64,000 nucleotides of DNA from Chitinophaga skermanii. Its GTDB lineage: Bacteria; Bacteroidota; Bacteroidia; Chitinophagales; Chitinophagaceae. Shown here one piece after another: positions 62,669 through 64,000 of this stretch (the first letter of the stretch is position 1; every line of letters begins with the position of its first letter). The stretch covers positions 248,001-312,000 of the forward strand of contig NZ_QLLL01000001.1 in assembly GCF_003259335.1 (NCBI RefSeq), written 5' to 3'. The position numbers and the translations under genes are program-made. Below the pieces are notes generated by a model, which made no database searches, had not been told where the DNA came from, and worked only from the letters and a program-made list of their open reading frames with translations.

Positions 62669-64000
62669 TTATTTCACTACTTCTACCCATTTACCAGGCA
62701 CATAGGCGTGAATGGTATTGTCGTACATGGCTTCAACTGCTGTTGCCGGTAAATAGTATTTACCCAAATACGCAGCATTTAACAATACCTGGTAAGTAAC
62801 CGTTTTGTTCTCTTCCAAGTTGAAGTAAGTGTACACCCTATCATCACGAATGTCACGGTAAGTATATGGCGATGTATGTACAGCACTATCATTACCCATT
62901 AACCTGGTGTTAATAATTTCCCAACCCGATGGGAACACTTGCGTTAAAGCCATTTGCTCGTAATAACCGCGGCGGCCCGGGTTGCGGATAGTTACAGTGG
63001 CTACAAAGTCTTCACCTTGACGTAACATGGCCGGATCTACAGCACGACCGCTACGGGCGTTGTATTGAATATCCATACTTAATACATCCGGGTTATTCTC
63101 TGCATAAGGATTTGTACCTGCAGCAGGTTGACCTTGTAAGATCAATCTTACATACAACACGTTGGTGCCTTTATTTTGAATACTCACATTACCGCCGTTT
63201 GCACCGTTGATGGTTACCGGGATTTGCGTTACATACGCATCGCTATTCACAGTAGCACTTGTGCCGTTGGCATTGTAAGAGAAATTCACTTTACTACCAT
63301 TCTTATTATCACCACAATAACGACCAATCGCTATCAATGAGTAAGCCGTTGTTTGCGTACTGTACCAAGTATCTTGCGATAACTCGGCCGCTACTTGGCG
63401 CAATAAAGTAAGGGCAGCAGTACGTTGACCTAAAATCGTTAAGCTTTCCAAGATAATGGCCCTATCGCGTAAATCGCTACCATAGGTATAACCCAATTGT
63501 GTATAAGGTTTCACATCTGTTGGTAAACCTTTCACAAGTGCATTGGCTACTTCGGCCTGCCCAGCTAATTTATAAGCCGCTGCCAATTGCCATTTCGCCG
63601 TGTTTGAAAGGTATTTGAATTCTTTCAAACGGTTCATCGCACCCATTTCAGGTGTTTTACCTAATGCTAACAAGTACAAGCGGTAAGCTTGTGTAAGATC
63701 GCCACCGTAGAAGTTATTGGTACTAGGCGCCCATGTTACAGCTTTATTACGTTGGTATTTACGCCATTGTTCTAAGAAGCCACTTGGTAAAGTGTAGCCT
63801 TTTGCTTGGGCTTCTAACATGAAATGACCGGCGTAGTTGGTGCCCCATTCGTCGCCGTGACCAATACCTGGCCAGTATGATAATCCGCCGTCAGTTGTTT
63901 GGAAACCTTTCAAACGGTTGATACCTGCTTTGATATTGAAATCGAGATCTGCTTTTTGTTTGTCGGTCAGGTTCATAAGTGTACCGAGGTACAATTGTGG
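62669..64000 (-). CDS. Alpha-2-macroglobulin family protein, 3' part (pbpC-linked)
   Basis: The frame is open to the window edge, so only the last 440 or so residues are visible. They start within the thioester-domain helices (GGLSYWPGIGHGDEWGTNYAGHFMLEAQ) and pass to the C-terminal macroglobulin domain (LTQVFPSGWEIINTRL, YFNLEENKTVTYQVLLNAAYLGKYYLPATAVEAMYD). The thioester CxEQ position lies outside the window. Linked to pbpC it matches the bacterial YfhM-like colonisation factors, proposed to protect the periplasm from proteases when the wall is breached and PBP1C repairs it. Confidence 0.9.
   Translation of the reverse strand, partial: PQLYLGTLMNLTDKQKADLDFNIKAGINRLKGFQTTDGGLSYWPGIGHGDEWGTNYAGHFMLEAQAKGYTLPSGFLEQWRKYQRNKAVTWAPSTNNFYGGDLTQAYRLYLLALGKTPEMGAMNRLKEFKYLSNTAKWQLAAAYKLAGQAEVANALVKGLPTDVKPYTQLGYTYGSDLRDRAIILESLTILGQRTAALTLLRQVAAELSQDTWYSTQTTAYSLIAIGRYCGDNKNGSKVNFSYNANGTSATVNSDAYVTQIPVTINGANGGNVSIQNKGTNVLYVRLILQGQPAAGTNPYAENNPDVLSMDIQYNARSGRAVDPAMLRQGEDFVATVTIRNPGRRGYYEQMALTQVFPSGWEIINTRLMGNDSAVHTSPYTYRDIRDDRVYTYFNLEENKTVTYQVLLNAAYLGKYYLPATAVEAMYDNTIHAYVPGKWVEVVK

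Overview
The window looks like chromosomal DNA of a member of the Bacteroidota, most likely the Chitinophagaceae or a close relative. The evidence is a PorP/SprF type IX secretion protein, DUF4293, a DUF6452/DUF6048 pair, bacillithiol synthase BshA, an EnvC-like protein with lost metal ligands, a malic enzyme fused to a phosphotransacetylase domain, and repeated TAnnTTTG promoter elements in place of the usual -10 box. There are no rRNA or tRNA genes, insertion sequences, phage genes or CRISPR arrays. Most content is core housekeeping, densely packed, with clear intrinsic terminators.

Layout. 1-7.8 kb: 3' part of an EnvC-like gene, bshA, an M28 peptidase, a small membrane-anchored protein, an rsmI-like methyltransferase overlapping an EI24 protein, a 3-methyladenine glycosylase and porP/sprF. 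8-16.3 kb: upp, a VWA/DUF3520 protein, anmK, adenine deaminase, a LolA-like protein, a WYL regulator and an orphan. 16.5-24.6 kb: a 1-Cys peroxiredoxin, two pseudouridine synthases (one with a repeated charged tail), rlmN, a thiolase, a DMT transporter and an ECF sigma factor. 24.8-34.4 kb: a first UvrA, DUF4293, malic enzyme, an uncharacterised kinase-fold protein, mlaE-mlaF and sucD. 34.6-43.3 kb: a 1913-residue alpha-2-macroglobulin, a FAD oxidoreductase and aspS. 43.5-48.6 kb: a glucosaminidase, two tandem SGNH hydrolase-like proteins and an MBOAT acyltransferase, which together look like an envelope O-acylation locus. 48.7-59.3 kb: fabF, a 60-residue protein, the canonical uvrA, DUF6452/DUF6048, an ElaA-type acetyltransferase, an M13 peptidase, a membrane protein and rarA. 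60.1-64 kb: pbpC and the 3' part of a second alpha-2-macroglobulin gene in the same orientation.

Two patterns stand out. First, three long spacers between converging genes (about 0.9-1.13, 23.53-23.98 and 59.35-60.16 kb) carry arrays of degenerate units repeating every 11 nt. The unit differs between arrays (CCATGTA, CCTATCT, CCTTTGA, CAATG/CATAT), but the step is 11, with gaps of 21-22 where one unit is missing. Second, at least six genes have a TAnnTTTG element ending only 3-7 nt before the start codon, which predicts leaderless or nearly leaderless mRNAs.
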